Source of the DNA: Olsenella intestinalis
GTDB taxonomy: Bacteria > Actinomycetota > Coriobacteriia > Coriobacteriales > Atopobiaceae
Direction: 5' to 3'
Length of the DNA: 64,000 bases
Assembly: GCF_023276655.1 (NCBI RefSeq)
Contig: NZ_JALGRK010000002.1
Coordinates: forward strand, 62,001-126,000
The notes beneath the pieces are model-generated. The model did no database searches. It saw only the letters and a list, made by a program, of their open reading frames with translations, and was not told the DNA's origin. Position numbers and translations under genes: made by a program. Shown here piece after piece: positions 1 through 8,710 of the stretch (the stretch's first letter is position 1; the number at the start of each line of letters is the position of its first letter).

Positions 1-2
1 GC

Positions 3-932
3 GAGAGGCTCCAGGGCAGCTACGAGGTCACGCTTGCGGACGGTACGTTGACCATCGACTCCGCCGTGGCGCGCATCCCGTCCGCCCTCGTGGGCCTCGT
101 CTTCGACGGCACCTCCCAGCTCGGCGTCGACTTCGACGACGCGCTCTGCGTCGCCGAGGGCGAGCGCGCGACCGACGCCGGCGAGCACGTGGCCACCGTC
201 CGGCTCCTCGATCCCGGTAACATCGTCTGGGAGGACCTCACGATCGACCCGGCCGACGCGATCGAGGTCGCCTACGCCGTCGCCCCGGCCGACATCGCGC
301 AGGCGACCATCGCGCCCATCGCCGACCAGGTGGAGACCGGCGAGCCTCTCGAGCCCGCCCTCGACGTCACGGCCCTGGGCCGCACCCTCGTCGCCGGCGT
401 CGACTACGAGGCCGCCTACGAGTCCAACGTGGGCGTAGGCACGGCGACGGTCACGATCTCCGGCACCGGCAACTGGACGGGCACGGCGCAGGCCACCTTC
501 AAGGTCGTGCCCGACAGGCCTGACGCCATCCCGATGTTCCGCCTCTACAACCCCTACTCGGGCGAGCACTTCTACACCGCCTCGCCCGGCGAGCGCGAGT
601 TCCTGAGCCGCGTCGGCTGGAACTACGAGGGCGTCGGCTGGTGGGCGCCCATCGAGGGCGGAGAGCCCGTCTACCGCCTCTACAACCCCTACGGCGGCGA
701 CCACCACTACACGCCGTCGCCCGGCGAGCGCGACGCGCTCGTGGCGGCGGGCTGGAACTACGAGGGCGTGGGCTGGCGCTCCGCCGGCGACGTGCCGGTG
801 CTCCGCCAGTACAACCCCTACGCCGCGTCGGGCACCCACAACTTCACGACCTCCGAGGCCGAGAACGACATGCTCGTGAGGAACGGCTGGAACTTCGAGG
901 GCGTGGGCTGGATGGCCGTCATGGCCGGTTAG
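3..932 (+). CDS. C-terminal part of a giant surface adhesin (Ig-like repeats plus DUF5648), 5' truncated by window edge
   Basis: The frame is open from the window start, so only the last 310 or so residues are visible. They comprise Ig-like modules of the bacterial adhesin type (a PIADQVETGEPLEPAL strand pattern, then GTATVTISGTGNWTG) followed by three copies of a roughly 45-residue unit built on FRLYNPYSGEHFYT and WNYEGVGW, which I recognise as the DUF5648 tail seen at the C-terminus of many Gram-positive gut surface proteins. There is no LPxTG-like motif or terminal membrane helix, so attachment would have to be non-covalent or through the tail. The last 628 bp are about 95% identical to the end of the adhesin at 36557-46318, showing the two are paralogues with a conserved or recently homogenised tail. 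The function is presumed adhesion; the ligand is unknown. Confidence 0.85.
   Translation, partial: ERLQGSYEVTLADGTLTIDSAVARIPSALVGLVFDGTSQLGVDFDDALCVAEGERATDAGEHVATVRLLDPGNIVWEDLTIDPADAIEVAYAVAPADIAQATIAPIADQVETGEPLEPALDVTALGRTLVAGVDYEAAYESNVGVGTATVTISGTGNWTGTAQATFKVVPDRPDAIPMFRLYNPYSGEHFYTASPGEREFLSRVGWNYEGVGWWAPIEGGEPVYRLYNPYGGDHHYTPSPGERDALVAAGWNYEGVGWRSAGDVPVLRQYNPYAASGTHNFTTSEAENDMLVRNGWNFEGVGWMAVMAG
305..932 (+). repeat. Long direct repeat, copy 1 (adhesin tail module)
   Basis: This matches 45691-46318 base for base with no gaps and about 29 differences by eye. It covers one Ig-like module and the whole DUF5648 tail up to the stop codon. The flanking upstream coding sequence is much more divergent. 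Confidence 0.9.
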
Positions 933-983
933 GCGACGAGCTTCCGGGGCGCCCTGCCAGGTCCAACCGCTGCAGCGAAAAAG

Positions 984-1013
984 GGGGAGGGAACCGAAGG
1001 TGGTTCCCTCCCC
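984..1013 (-). terminator. Hairpin terminator between convergent genes
   Basis: A perfect 12-bp stem (GGGGAGGGAACC with its complement) and a 6-nt loop. A run of A's just before it on the plus strand gives a T-tract after the hairpin on the minus strand, so it should end thrB transcription. It lies between the adhesin stop and the thrB stop and may act in both directions. Confidence 0.75.
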
Positions 1014-1065
1014 TTGGTCGTTTCATGGGCGCGTGCCTGCGACGGGCGCGCTCTTCTCGGCCGCG

Positions 1066-1974
1066 TCAGGCGAGCGTGGTGACGGTGGCGCCCTCGGCGC
1101 TGGCAGAGAGCACGCGGACCCAGAGGCCGTCGACGCGGTTCTCGACCATGTTGGCGACGGCGTCGGCCACGCGCTGGGCGCGCTCGTCGCCGTCGGCGAT
1201 CGCGAGCATCGTGGAGCCGGAGCCGGAGATGACGAAGGCGGCGGCGCCGGCCGCGAGCGCGGTGCGGCGCAGGGGCTCCCAGTCGGCGATCAGGCGGGAG
1301 CGGTAGGGCTCGTGCAGGCGGTCCTGGCAGGCGGCCGTAAGCAGGTCGCAGTCGCCGGTCTCGAGGGCGCGCACGGTCGCGACGCAGCGGCCGATCTGCC
1401 AGACGGCCGTTGAGGTGGGCACGGTCTCGGGCATGACGCGGCGCGCGTCGGCGGTGCGGACCTCGTAGGGAGGCGCGATCGCGACGAAGCGCACGCTGTC
1501 GGCCACGTCGAAGCGCAGCGGGTGCGTGTCGCCCTCGTCGACGAAGGAGCTCACGAGGCCGCCGAGAAGGGCCGGCGCCACGTTGTCGGGGTGGCCCTCC
1601 AGGGCGCAGGCGACGTCGAGCGCGCTGCTCGCGTCGAGCCCGCCTGCGTGCAGGACCTGGGCCGCGGCGACGCCGGCGACCACGCAGGCGGAGCTCGAGC
1701 CGAGGCCTCCCGAGAGCGGGATGGGGGAGTCGATCGTGATGTGCAGGGGCTGCGGGCGCGCGTAGAGGCGCCTGCAGCACTCGAGGTAGCTGGTCCAGAC
1801 GAGGTTGTCGTGGCCGCGGAACTGCTCGGGGCATCCGTCGATCGAGAGCTCGTCGGCGACCTCGAAGGTGAAGGTGGCCGCGAGGTCGAGCGCGATGCCC
1901 AGGCAGTCGAAGCCGACTCCCACGTTTGCGGAGGTCGCGGGGACGCTCACCGCGAAGCGCGTGGGGGCGCTCAT
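1066..1974 (-). CDS. thrB: Homoserine kinase
   Basis: Phosphorylates L-homoserine to O-phospho-L-homoserine with ATP, the penultimate step of threonine synthesis, in the cytosol. The 302-residue product is the normal length for the GHMP-kinase family and carries the ATP-binding motif PLSGGLGSSSA at about residues 86-96, the N-terminal SVPATSANVGVGFDCLG strand, and a late Gly-rich motif (VISGSGSTMLAI). The chosen ATG overlaps the thrC stop codon by four bases (ATGA), so the two are translationally coupled. A longer in-frame extension upstream runs inside thrC and is not a start. A hairpin terminator follows about 50 bp downstream. Confidence 0.95.
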   Translation of the reverse strand: MSAPTRFAVSVPATSANVGVGFDCLGIALDLAATFTFEVADELSIDGCPEQFRGHDNLVWTSYLECCRRLYARPQPLHITIDSPIPLSGGLGSSSACVVAGVAAAQVLHAGGLDASSALDVACALEGHPDNVAPALLGGLVSSFVDEGDTHPLRFDVADSVRFVAIAPPYEVRTADARRVMPETVPTSTAVWQIGRCVATVRALETGDCDLLTAACQDRLHEPYRSRLIADWEPLRRTALAAGAAAFVISGSGSTMLAIADGDERAQRVADAVANMVENRVDGLWVRVLSASAEGATVTTLA

Positions 1975-3455
1975 GCGAAGGCCCTCGCGCAGGCGGCCTC
2001 GACGGCGGCGGTCATCTCTGCCTGGTCGCAGACGGCCTCGTGCAGGACGGCGGCGTCGCGCAGCCCGGAGAGCTGTGCGGGCGCGGTGACGCCGGTCAGC
2101 TCCTGGAGGGCGTCCATGCAGGCGAAGCCGCCCATTCCGGAGGTGTCGCGGCCCAGCGCGGCGAGCACGTCGGCCGAGAACTTGTAGGGGTTGGCCGTCG
2201 AGAGGCACACGCGGGCGCGGCCCTCGCGCGGCGCGCGGTCGAGCACGCACTTGGCCACGGCCGTGTGCGGGTCGATGAGCACGCCGTCGCGCTCCCACGC
2301 CGAGCGGATCGTGGCGCGCGTCTCGTCGTCGGTCGCGAAGCCTCCGTCGAAGGTCTCGCGCAGGCGGTCGAGAAGAGCCGCATCAAGCGTGTAGAGACCC
2401 TTCTCGGAGAGGTCGGCCATGAGGCTCGCGACGCGCTTGCAGTCGCCGTCGGTGAGGTAGTAGAGCATGCGCTCGAGGTTGGAGGAGACGAGGATGTCCA
2501 TCGAGGGGGAGATCGTCTTCTTGAACTCGCGGCGGCGGTCGTAGGTGCCGGTCTCGAGGAAGTCGGTCAGGACCTTGTTGGTGTTGGAGGCCACGATGAG
2601 CCTGCCGACGGGCAGGCCGAGCCTCTTGGCGTAGTAGCCGGCGAGGACGTCGCCGAAGTTGCCCGTGGGGACGCAGAAGTCGACCTCGTCGCCCGCGCTG
2701 ACGGCGCCGGAGCGCACGAGCTGGGCGTAGGCGTCGACGTAGTAGGTCACCTGGGGCACGAGGCGGCCGACGTTGATGGAGTTTGCGCTGGAGAGGACGC
2801 AGCTCTTCTCGGCAAGGCGCCCTCGGAGCGCCTCGTCGGCGAAGATGCGCTTGACCTGGGTCTGCGCGTCGTCGAAGGTGCCGCGGATCGCGACGACGCT
2901 GACGTTCTCGCCCTGCTGGGTGGCCATCTGGAGGCGCTGGATGTCGGAGACCTTGCCCTCGGGGTAGAAGACGCAGATGCCGCAGCCCTCGACGCCGGCG
3001 AACCCGGCGAGGGCGGCCTTGCCGGTGTCGCCGGAGGTCGCGGTCACGATCATGACGTCGCGGCCGTCGCCGACGCGGGCGCGCGACATGAGGTGCGGCA
3101 GCATCTGGAGGGCGACGTCCTTGAAGGCGCAGGTCGGGCCGTGGTAGAGCTCGAGCAGCCAGTCGTCGCCGATGGGGGTCACGGGCGTGATGGCGGGCGT
3201 GTCGAAGTTGTCGGCGTAGGCGCCGGCGACGCAGGAGGCCACCTCGTCGTCGGAGAAGTCGCCGAGCAGGGTGGACAGGACCTGTCGGGCCGTCTCGTGG
3301 TAGGTCTGGGACGACACCCGGGCAAGGTCGAGGCTCTTCTCGCCGAGCTGGTCCGAGACGAAGAGCCCGCCGTCGGGCGCGATGCCGGCCAGAATTGCTT
3401 GCTTGCTTGTTACGGTTTGGTCATTGCCACGCGTACTGTGATAGAACGTTTTCAC
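1971..3455 (-). CDS. thrC: Threonine synthase
   Basis: A PLP enzyme converting O-phosphohomoserine to threonine. The 494-residue product starts VKTFYHSTRG, the typical N-terminus of this family. The PLP lysine is Lys112 in HGPTCAFKD, and the cofactor-phosphate loop is ATSGDTGKAAL. A GTG start at 3455 is chosen because AAGGAGCG sits 6 nt upstream and the protein then aligns with family members; an in-frame ATG-type start ten codons upstream has no such site. It is first in a two-gene unit with thrB and divergent from hom. A TAGAAT hexamer on the minus strand at 3498-3503 could be its -10 box. Confidence 0.95.
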   Translation of the reverse strand: MKTFYHSTRGNDQTVTSKQAILAGIAPDGGLFVSDQLGEKSLDLARVSSQTYHETARQVLSTLLGDFSDDEVASCVAGAYADNFDTPAITPVTPIGDDWLLELYHGPTCAFKDVALQMLPHLMSRARVGDGRDVMIVTATSGDTGKAALAGFAGVEGCGICVFYPEGKVSDIQRLQMATQQGENVSVVAIRGTFDDAQTQVKRIFADEALRGRLAEKSCVLSSANSINVGRLVPQVTYYVDAYAQLVRSGAVSAGDEVDFCVPTGNFGDVLAGYYAKRLGLPVGRLIVASNTNKVLTDFLETGTYDRRREFKKTISPSMDILVSSNLERMLYYLTDGDCKRVASLMADLSEKGLYTLDAALLDRLRETFDGGFATDDETRATIRSAWERDGVLIDPHTAVAKCVLDRAPREGRARVCLSTANPYKFSADVLAALGRDTSGMGGFACMDALQELTGVTAPAQLSGLRDAAVLHEAVCDQAEMTAAVEAACARAFA

Positions 3456-3558
3456 GAGCGCTCCTTGCCTCGGTGGTTGGGCCATCGGTTGGATATCATT
3501 CTAGCTTGGAAGCCTTTGGCCCACCGCTTATGACACAGAGTAGAAAGATTGGTACCAG
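3456..3558. promoter_or_regulatory. Divergent promoter region, thrC / hom
   Basis: A 103-bp spacer between divergently transcribed pathway genes. For hom I see TTGGAA at 3506-3511, a 17-bp spacer and TATGAC at 3529-3534. For thrC the minus strand offers TAGAAT at 3503-3498 without a clear -35. No attenuator, T-box or riboswitch fold was recognised. Confidence 0.45.
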
Positions 3559-4689
3559 ATGAAGATTGCCATCCTTGGGTACGGCACCGTCGGGCGCGGC
3601 GTCGACAAGATCATCGCCGAGCACGTCGACGACGTCGAGGTCGCGCGCATCCTCGAGCTGCCCGACCGCCTCACGGACGACAGGATGACCTCGGACTATC
3701 GCGAGATCGTCGGCGACGGGGAGATCGACCTCGTGGTCGAGTGCATGGGCGGACTCGAGCCCGCGCACACGTTCATCATCGAGGCGCTCGCCGCGGGCAA
3801 GAGCGTCGTCACCTCCAACAAGGCCGTGGTGGCGGCCCACTTCGACGAGTTCGCCCGCCAGGCGCGCGTCTCCGGCGCCGGCCTGCTCATCGAGGCGTCC
3901 GTCGGCGGCGGCATCCCCTGGATCGCGTCGATCGAGAAGGTCCGCCGCATCGACGAGGTCTCGAGCTTCTCGGGCATCATGAACGGCACCACCAACTACA
4001 TCGTCGACTCGATGGAGCGCCATGGCGCCGACTTCGACGAGGTGCTCGCCGACGCGCAGCGCCTCGGCTACGCCGAGAGGGACCCGTCGGCCGACATCGA
4101 CGGCATCGACGTCAAGAACAAGACCATCATCTCCGCGAGCGTCGCCTTCGACGTCGCCTGCACGCACGACCTGCCCGTCATGGGCATCCGCACGCTCGCC
4201 AAGGGCGACCTCGACCAGCTGCGCTCGATGGGCCGAGGCCTCAGGTTGCTCGGCCGCGGCGTGCAGCAGGATGGCCGCTACGCCGTCTCCGTCGAGCCGG
4301 TGGCGCTGCCGCTTGCGTCGCTCGAGGCCAACGTGCCGTCGAACTTCAACCTCATCTCGCTCGAGGGCACCACGATCGGTCCCCTCAAGTTCTACGGCCA
4401 GGGCGCGGGCATGCTGCCGACGGGCAACGCCATCGTGCAGGACGTCATCGACTTCGCGCACGGCCGCGTGCCGCACTACGACTTCTCGGCGGGCCACGCA
4501 TACGACCCGACGCTTCTCACGAGCGACTACCTGATTCGCAGCACCGAGCTGCCCGCCGCTGCCGAGCCCGTCTGCGAGGGGTACGGCATGCTCTTCTCGC
4601 TCACCAGCGAGGCCGCGCGCAAGGTGCTCGACGCGGCCCTCGAGACCGATCCCACCAGTTTCATGTGCGCCGTTCCGCAGGAGGTCTAG
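3559..4689 (+). CDS. hom: Homoserine dehydrogenase
   Basis: Reduces L-aspartate-4-semialdehyde to L-homoserine with NAD(P)H, committing flux to threonine and methionine. The N-terminal Rossmann motif is GYGTVG (residues 7-12). The catalytic-domain signature with GIMNGTTNYI and NKTIISASVAF follows, as does the conserved GQGAGMLPTGNAIVQD segment. The protein has 376 residues, shorter than the usual 430 or so; only a reduced, ACT-like stub (DYLIRSTE onward) follows the catalytic domain, so threonine feedback through Hom may be weakened or altered. It lies 3 nt upstream of lysC, indicating an operon. Confidence 0.93.
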   Translation: MKIAILGYGTVGRGVDKIIAEHVDDVEVARILELPDRLTDDRMTSDYREIVGDGEIDLVVECMGGLEPAHTFIIEALAAGKSVVTSNKAVVAAHFDEFARQARVSGAGLLIEASVGGGIPWIASIEKVRRIDEVSSFSGIMNGTTNYIVDSMERHGADFDEVLADAQRLGYAERDPSADIDGIDVKNKTIISASVAFDVACTHDLPVMGIRTLAKGDLDQLRSMGRGLRLLGRGVQQDGRYAVSVEPVALPLASLEANVPSNFNLISLEGTTIGPLKFYGQGAGMLPTGNAIVQDVIDFAHGRVPHYDFSAGHAYDPTLLTSDYLIRSTELPAAAEPVCEGYGMLFSLTSEAARKVLDAALETDPTSFMCAVPQEV

Positions 4690-4692
4690 CAG

Positions 4693-6036
4693 ATGATCAA
4701 GGTTGCCAAGTTCGGCGGCTCGAGCGTCGCCAACGCCGAGCAGTTCAGGAAGGTCAAGTCGATCGTGAAGGCCGACGATGAGCGCCGCTTCGTGGTCGTC
4801 TCCGCCTCCGGCAAGCGCTTCGACGGTGACAACAAGCTCACCGACCTGCTGCTTCTGGTCAACGCGCACCTGGAGTACCACGTCGATTGCACGACGCTTC
4901 TCAAGGACATCGAGCAGCGCTTCGTCGACATCCGCGACGAGCTGGGCCTGAAGTATCCCATCGAGGAGAAGTTCGAGGAGTTCAGTTCCGTCATCAAGAG
5001 CCTCTCGCCGGAGTACATCGTCTCGAGGGGCGAGTGGTTCACGGGTCGCCTCATGGCCGAGTACCTGGGGATCCCGTTCCTCGACGCGGCCGACGTCATC
5101 GTGTTCCACCACGATGGCACCGTCGACATGGAGCGCACGGCGACCTACGTGCGCGACGCCGTGGCGCGCCTGGGCACCTTCGTGCTGCCCGGCTTCTACG
5201 GCTCGACCGTCGACGGCACGGTCAAGCTCTTCGAGCGTGGCGGCGGCGACATCACGGGCGCCATCCTCGCGCGCTGCCTCGACGCCGGCCTCTACGAGAA
5301 CTGGACCGACGTCTCGGGCTTCATGGCGGCCGACCCCCGCATCGTCGACGAGCCGCGCTCCATCCACCGCATCACCTTCGACGAGATGCGCGAGCTCTCC
5401 TACATGGGCGCCTCCGTCCTGCAGGAGGAGGCCATCTTCCCCGTGCGCGAGGTGGGCATCCCCATCCAGATCAAGAACACCAACGACCCCGAGGCGCGCG
5501 GCACGGTCATCCGCGAGACGGCCGCCGAGCGCGAGCGCGAGCACCTCATCACGGGCATCGCGGGCAAGAAGGACTTCATGTCCGTCCACATCCAGAAGGC
5601 CCACATGTCCAACTCGGTGGGCTTCCTCAAGCGCGCCCTCGCGATCTTCGAACGCTACGGCGTCTCGGTCGAGCACGTGCCCACCGGCGTCGACTCCTTC
5701 GGCGTCGTCGTCAACGGCGCCGACGTGAAGGACTCCATCTACTCCATCACGAGCGACCTGCAGCACGAGCTCAAGCCCGACAGCATCAGCGTGATCGACA
5801 AGCTCGCCCTCATCTCCGTCGTCGGCCGCAACATGAGCCGCCGTGCGGGCACGTCGGGTCGCATCTTCGGCGTCCTGGGCGAGGCCGGCATCAACATCCG
5901 CATGATCACCCAGAGCTCGAAGGAGATCTCGATCATCCTCGGCGTCAACAACGACGACTTCAAGCGCGCCATCGGCGTCATCTACGAGAACTTCGTCGCT
6001 AACGAGATGGTGACCGCCGAGAACGCCGACAGGTAG
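4693..6036 (+). CDS. lysC: Aspartate kinase (monofunctional, with C-terminal ACT domains)
   Basis: Phosphorylates L-aspartate, the first step toward lysine, threonine and methionine. It has 447 residues, like the monofunctional lysine-sensitive LysC class. The kinase core shows KFGGSS (residues 6-11), SRGEWFTGRL and the substrate loop FERGGGDITGA. Two ACT-type regions follow (around GFLKRALAIFERYGVSVEHV and SGRIFGVLGEAGINIRMI), so allosteric feedback is expected. The ATG is 3 nt after the hom stop. Kinase and dehydrogenase are separate neighbouring genes, not the fused form found in enterobacteria. Confidence 0.95.
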   Translation: MIKVAKFGGSSVANAEQFRKVKSIVKADDERRFVVVSASGKRFDGDNKLTDLLLLVNAHLEYHVDCTTLLKDIEQRFVDIRDELGLKYPIEEKFEEFSSVIKSLSPEYIVSRGEWFTGRLMAEYLGIPFLDAADVIVFHHDGTVDMERTATYVRDAVARLGTFVLPGFYGSTVDGTVKLFERGGGDITGAILARCLDAGLYENWTDVSGFMAADPRIVDEPRSIHRITFDEMRELSYMGASVLQEEAIFPVREVGIPIQIKNTNDPEARGTVIRETAAEREREHLITGIAGKKDFMSVHIQKAHMSNSVGFLKRALAIFERYGVSVEHVPTGVDSFGVVVNGADVKDSIYSITSDLQHELKPDSISVIDKLALISVVGRNMSRRAGTSGRIFGVLGEAGINIRMITQSSKEISIILGVNNDDFKRAIGVIYENFVANEMVTAENADR

Positions 6037-6118
6037 CCTCGGCGCCGCCGCACCTCCCATTCGCCCGCGTCCGCGGGCTCGGTCCGCGCCGACGCGGCGC
6101 ACACGATTGGAGCTTTTC

Positions 6119-7132
6119 ATGGCAGACAAGGTTGTAGCAATTCTCGGCGCGACGGGTGTCGTCGGCGCGCAGATGCTCGAGTGCCTCGAGGAGCGCGACT
6201 TCCCCGTCTCGCGCCTGGTCCCGCTTGCGAGCGCACGCTCGGTCGGCAAGACCGTGCGTTTCTGCGGCGAGGACGTGCCCGTGCGCGAGGCCACGCCCGA
6301 GGCCTTCGAGGGCGTCGACATCGTGCTCGGCGCCGCCGGCGACGCGCAGGCCAAGGAGCTTTTGCCCGAGGCCGCCGCGCGAGGCGCGGTCTGCGTCGAC
6401 AACTCGCACGCCTTCAGGCTCGACGAGGACGTCCCCCTGGTCATTCCCGAGATCAACGCGGCTGACATCGCCAACCACCCGCGCAACATCATCGCGAACC
6501 CCAACTGCGCAACCATCATCGGCCTCGTGCCGATCTTCCCGCTCCACCAGGCCGCGGGCCTCAGGCGCCTCGTCGTGAGCACCTACCAGGCGGCCTCCGG
6601 TGCTGGCATGCCGGGCCTTCGCGAGCTCGAGCGCGAGATGCGCGCCCTGGCCGAGGGGGAGGAGGTCGGCGACACTGACCCCTTCGCCTACCAGCTGGCC
6701 TACAACCTGATCCCGCAGATCGGCGGCGCCCGCGAGGAGGGCTACACCTCCGAGGAGGTCAAGATGCTGCACGAGGGGCGCAAGATCATGCACCTGCCCG
6801 AGCTGCGCGTCAACTGCACCTGCGTGCGCGTCCCCGTCATGCGCTCCCACTCCGAGTCGATCACCGCGGAGTTCGACCGCCCCATCACGCCCGACGAGGC
6901 GCGCGAGATTCTCGCCTCGGCCCCTGGCGTGAAGGTCGTCGACGACCTCGACGCGCTTCGCTACCCGATGCCACTCGACACCTCGGACCAGGACCTCGTC
7001 TACGTCGGCCGCATCAGGCGCGACACGTCGGCCCCCGAGGGCGTAAGCGCGCTCACGCTCTTCTGCTGCGGCGACCAGATCCGCAAGGGCGCGGCGACCA
7101 ACGCCGTCCAGATCGCGGAGCACCTCGTCTAG
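6119..7132 (+). CDS. asd: Aspartate-semialdehyde dehydrogenase
   Basis: Reductively dephosphorylates aspartyl-4-phosphate to aspartate-4-semialdehyde, linking LysC to Hom. It has 337 residues; the NADP motif is GATGVVG (residues 10-16), and the catalytic cysteine is Cys130 in IIANPNCATI. ATG at 6119 is preferred over an in-frame TTG at 6107 because TTGGAG lies 6 nt upstream of it. The 82-bp gap from lysC has two small GC-rich hairpins (6063-6078 and 6086-6100) that are not obviously terminators, so co-transcription with hom-lysC is likely. Confidence 0.95.
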   Translation: MADKVVAILGATGVVGAQMLECLEERDFPVSRLVPLASARSVGKTVRFCGEDVPVREATPEAFEGVDIVLGAAGDAQAKELLPEAAARGAVCVDNSHAFRLDEDVPLVIPEINAADIANHPRNIIANPNCATIIGLVPIFPLHQAAGLRRLVVSTYQAASGAGMPGLRELEREMRALAEGEEVGDTDPFAYQLAYNLIPQIGGAREEGYTSEEVKMLHEGRKIMHLPELRVNCTCVRVPVMRSHSESITAEFDRPITPDEAREILASAPGVKVVDDLDALRYPMPLDTSDQDLVYVGRIRRDTSAPEGVSALTLFCCGDQIRKGAATNAVQIAEHLV

Positions 7133-7164
7133 GGAGGCACGCGGGCACTCCGCAGCCAAAACAC

Positions 7165-7206
7165 GGGCCTCGAGGGCGTGACGTGCGCCTTCGAGGCCCA
7201 TTTGTT
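7165..7206 (+). terminator. Terminator of hom-lysC-asd
   Basis: A 14-bp stem (one G-T pair) with arms at 7165-7178 and 7186-7199 and a 7-nt loop, followed by ATTTGTT. It lies between the asd stop and the convergent ABC transporter operon and may work in both directions. Confidence 0.7.
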
Positions 7207-7244
7207 ACGGCTTCGTACGGTATCGCCGAGTCTTGCGGCAGCGC

Positions 7245-8021
7245 TTAGTCGGCGACGTTCGCCAGGAACTCGCGCGTCAGCTCGTTCTTGGGGTGGTCGA
7301 TGACCTCCTCGGGAGTGCCGCTCTCGATGATGCGGCCGTCATGCAGCAGGCAGATGCGGTCGGAGACCATGCGCGCGAAGCCCATCTCGTGCGTGACGAT
7401 GCCGACAGCCATGCCGTCCCGCGCGAGTTCGCGGATCAGCGCGTGCATGTCGTTGGTGAGCTTGGGGTCGAGCGCGGAGGTCGCCTCGTCGAAGAACATG
7501 ACGCTCGGTCTCATCGCGAGTGCGCGCGCGATGGCCACGCGCTGCTGCTGCCCGCCGGAGAGCTCGCAGGGCACCTTGTCGGCGTGCTCGAGAAGGTCGA
7601 GGCGCCTCAGCAGCTCGCGGGCCTCGGCCTCGACCTCGGACGGGTCGCGGCGCTGCACCGTGACGGGCGCGTCGGTCACGTTCCTCAGGACGCTGTAGTG
7701 GGGGAAGAGGTTGTAGTCCTGGAAGACGATCCCGAAGCGCATGTGCGCCTCGGTGCGCGCGGCACGGTCGTAGCGGGCGCGCCCGGTGGCGTCGTTCTCG
7801 CAGACGGTGAGGTCGCCGTAGGCGAGGCGTCCCGCGTCAAGGGTCTCGAGCAGGGTCAGGCAGCGCAGGATCGTGGACTTGCCGGCGCCCGACGAGCCGA
7901 TGATCGAGACGACCTCGCCCGCGGAGATGGAGAGTGACACGTCGGAGAGCACGCTCTTCTCGCCAAAGCTCTTCGAGGCGCCCTCGAGGCTGACGGCCGG
8001 TGCGGTGGTCTTGCTAGTCAT
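7245..8021 (-). CDS. Polar amino-acid ABC transporter, ATP-binding protein (GlnQ-type)
   Basis: The cytosolic ATPase that drives import by the neighbouring permease. It has 258 residues, with Walker A GSSGAGKST (42-50), Q-loop region VFQDYNLFPH, ABC signature LSGGQQQR, Walker B VMFFDEATSALDP, and the switch histidine in VTHEMGFA. The FPH/SALDP/THEM pattern is characteristic of the PAAT family (glutamine, glutamate, cystine, arginine or histidine uptake). Its start overlaps the permease 3' end by 8 bp, so it is the last gene of a three-gene minus-strand operon. The exact substrate cannot be read from the sequence. Confidence 0.93.
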   Translation of the reverse strand: MTSKTTAPAVSLEGASKSFGEKSVLSDVSLSISAGEVVSIIGSSGAGKSTILRCLTLLETLDAGRLAYGDLTVCENDATGRARYDRAARTEAHMRFGIVFQDYNLFPHYSVLRNVTDAPVTVQRRDPSEVEAEARELLRRLDLLEHADKVPCELSGGQQQRVAIARALAMRPSVMFFDEATSALDPKLTNDMHALIRELARDGMAVGIVTHEMGFARMVSDRICLLHDGRIIESGTPEEVIDHPKNELTREFLANVAD

Positions 8022-8667
8022 GGTAGTAATCCAGCTTCTTCTCGACCCTGCGCAGCGCGAACTCGATGACCAGGCAGGTGACCCAATAGATGAGCGCGGC
8101 GATGGCGAAGGGCACCATCGTGCGCTGGCCCGCGACGAGCGCCTTGCTGACGGTGAACATCTCCGCGATGCCGATCGAGAACGCGAGGGAGGTGTCCTTC
8201 ACCAGGGTGATGACCTCGTTGCCCATCGCCGGCAGAATCTTCTTGACGACCTGCGGCAGGATGATGCGGAAGAAGGTCTGGCCGCTCGTGTAGCCCAGGA
8301 CCTCGGCCGCCTCGTACTGGCCCTGCGGCATGCTCTGGATGCCGGAGCGGTAGATCTCGGCGAAGTAGGCGGTGTAGTTGATGACGAAGGCGATCATGAC
8401 CGCCACGAACATGTAGGACGGTCCGGTCTGGATCCCGAAGACGTAGTAGGGGATGAAGAAGACCGCGAACATCTGCAGCATGAGGGGCGTGCCGCGCATG
8501 ATCGAGATGTAGAGCCCCACGATGCCCGAGAGCACGCGCGAGCGCGAGAGGCGCCCGAGCGCCACCACGACGCCAAGCGGCACGGCGCCGAGCAGGGTCA
8601 GGGCGAATATCTGCATCGAGACGGCATATGCCTGCAGCAGCATGCCGCCGATCGTCATCGTGTTCAC
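8014..8667 (-). CDS. Polar amino-acid ABC transporter, permease (HisM/GlnP family)
   Basis: An integral membrane subunit of 217 residues with about five hydrophobic segments and the EAA loop (GQYEAAEVLGYTSGQTFFRIILPQ) that docks to the ATPase. The RGTPLMLQ motif is typical of the PAAT permease family. A single permease gene suggests a homodimeric channel. It sits between the binding protein (43 bp upstream) and the ATPase (8-bp overlap). Confidence 0.93.
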   Translation of the reverse strand: MNTMTIGGMLLQAYAVSMQIFALTLLGAVPLGVVVALGRLSRSRVLSGIVGLYISIMRGTPLMLQMFAVFFIPYYVFGIQTGPSYMFVAVMIAFVINYTAYFAEIYRSGIQSMPQGQYEAAEVLGYTSGQTFFRIILPQVVKKILPAMGNEVITLVKDTSLAFSIGIAEMFTVSKALVAGQRTMVPFAIAALIYWVTCLVIEFALRRVEKKLDYYHD

Positions 8668-8710
8668 GTGATTCTCCTCGCGCGGCCGCGATCGGCCGCC
8701 TCGCGTCTCG

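Noticed and set aside
1564-1572. Near-matches such as GAGAAGGGC (1564, about 25960, about 56550)
   Set aside because: These follow from common Glu-Lys-Gly codons and lack the final core bases; not counted as copies.
6107-6118. TTG start giving a four-residue N-terminal extension of Asd
   Set aside because: The in-frame ATG at 6119 has its own Shine-Dalgarno and gives the normal family N-terminus.
6037-6118. Possible attenuator or riboswitch between lysC and asd
   Set aside because: Only two small GC-rich hairpins with no T-run and no recognisable lysine-riboswitch or T-box elements.
3496-6582. Open minus-strand frame of about 1000 codons opposite hom, lysC and asd
   Set aside because: The plus-strand genes are unmistakable enzymes; the antisense frame is low-complexity Asp/Val/Ala/Leu sequence typical of GC-rich shadows.
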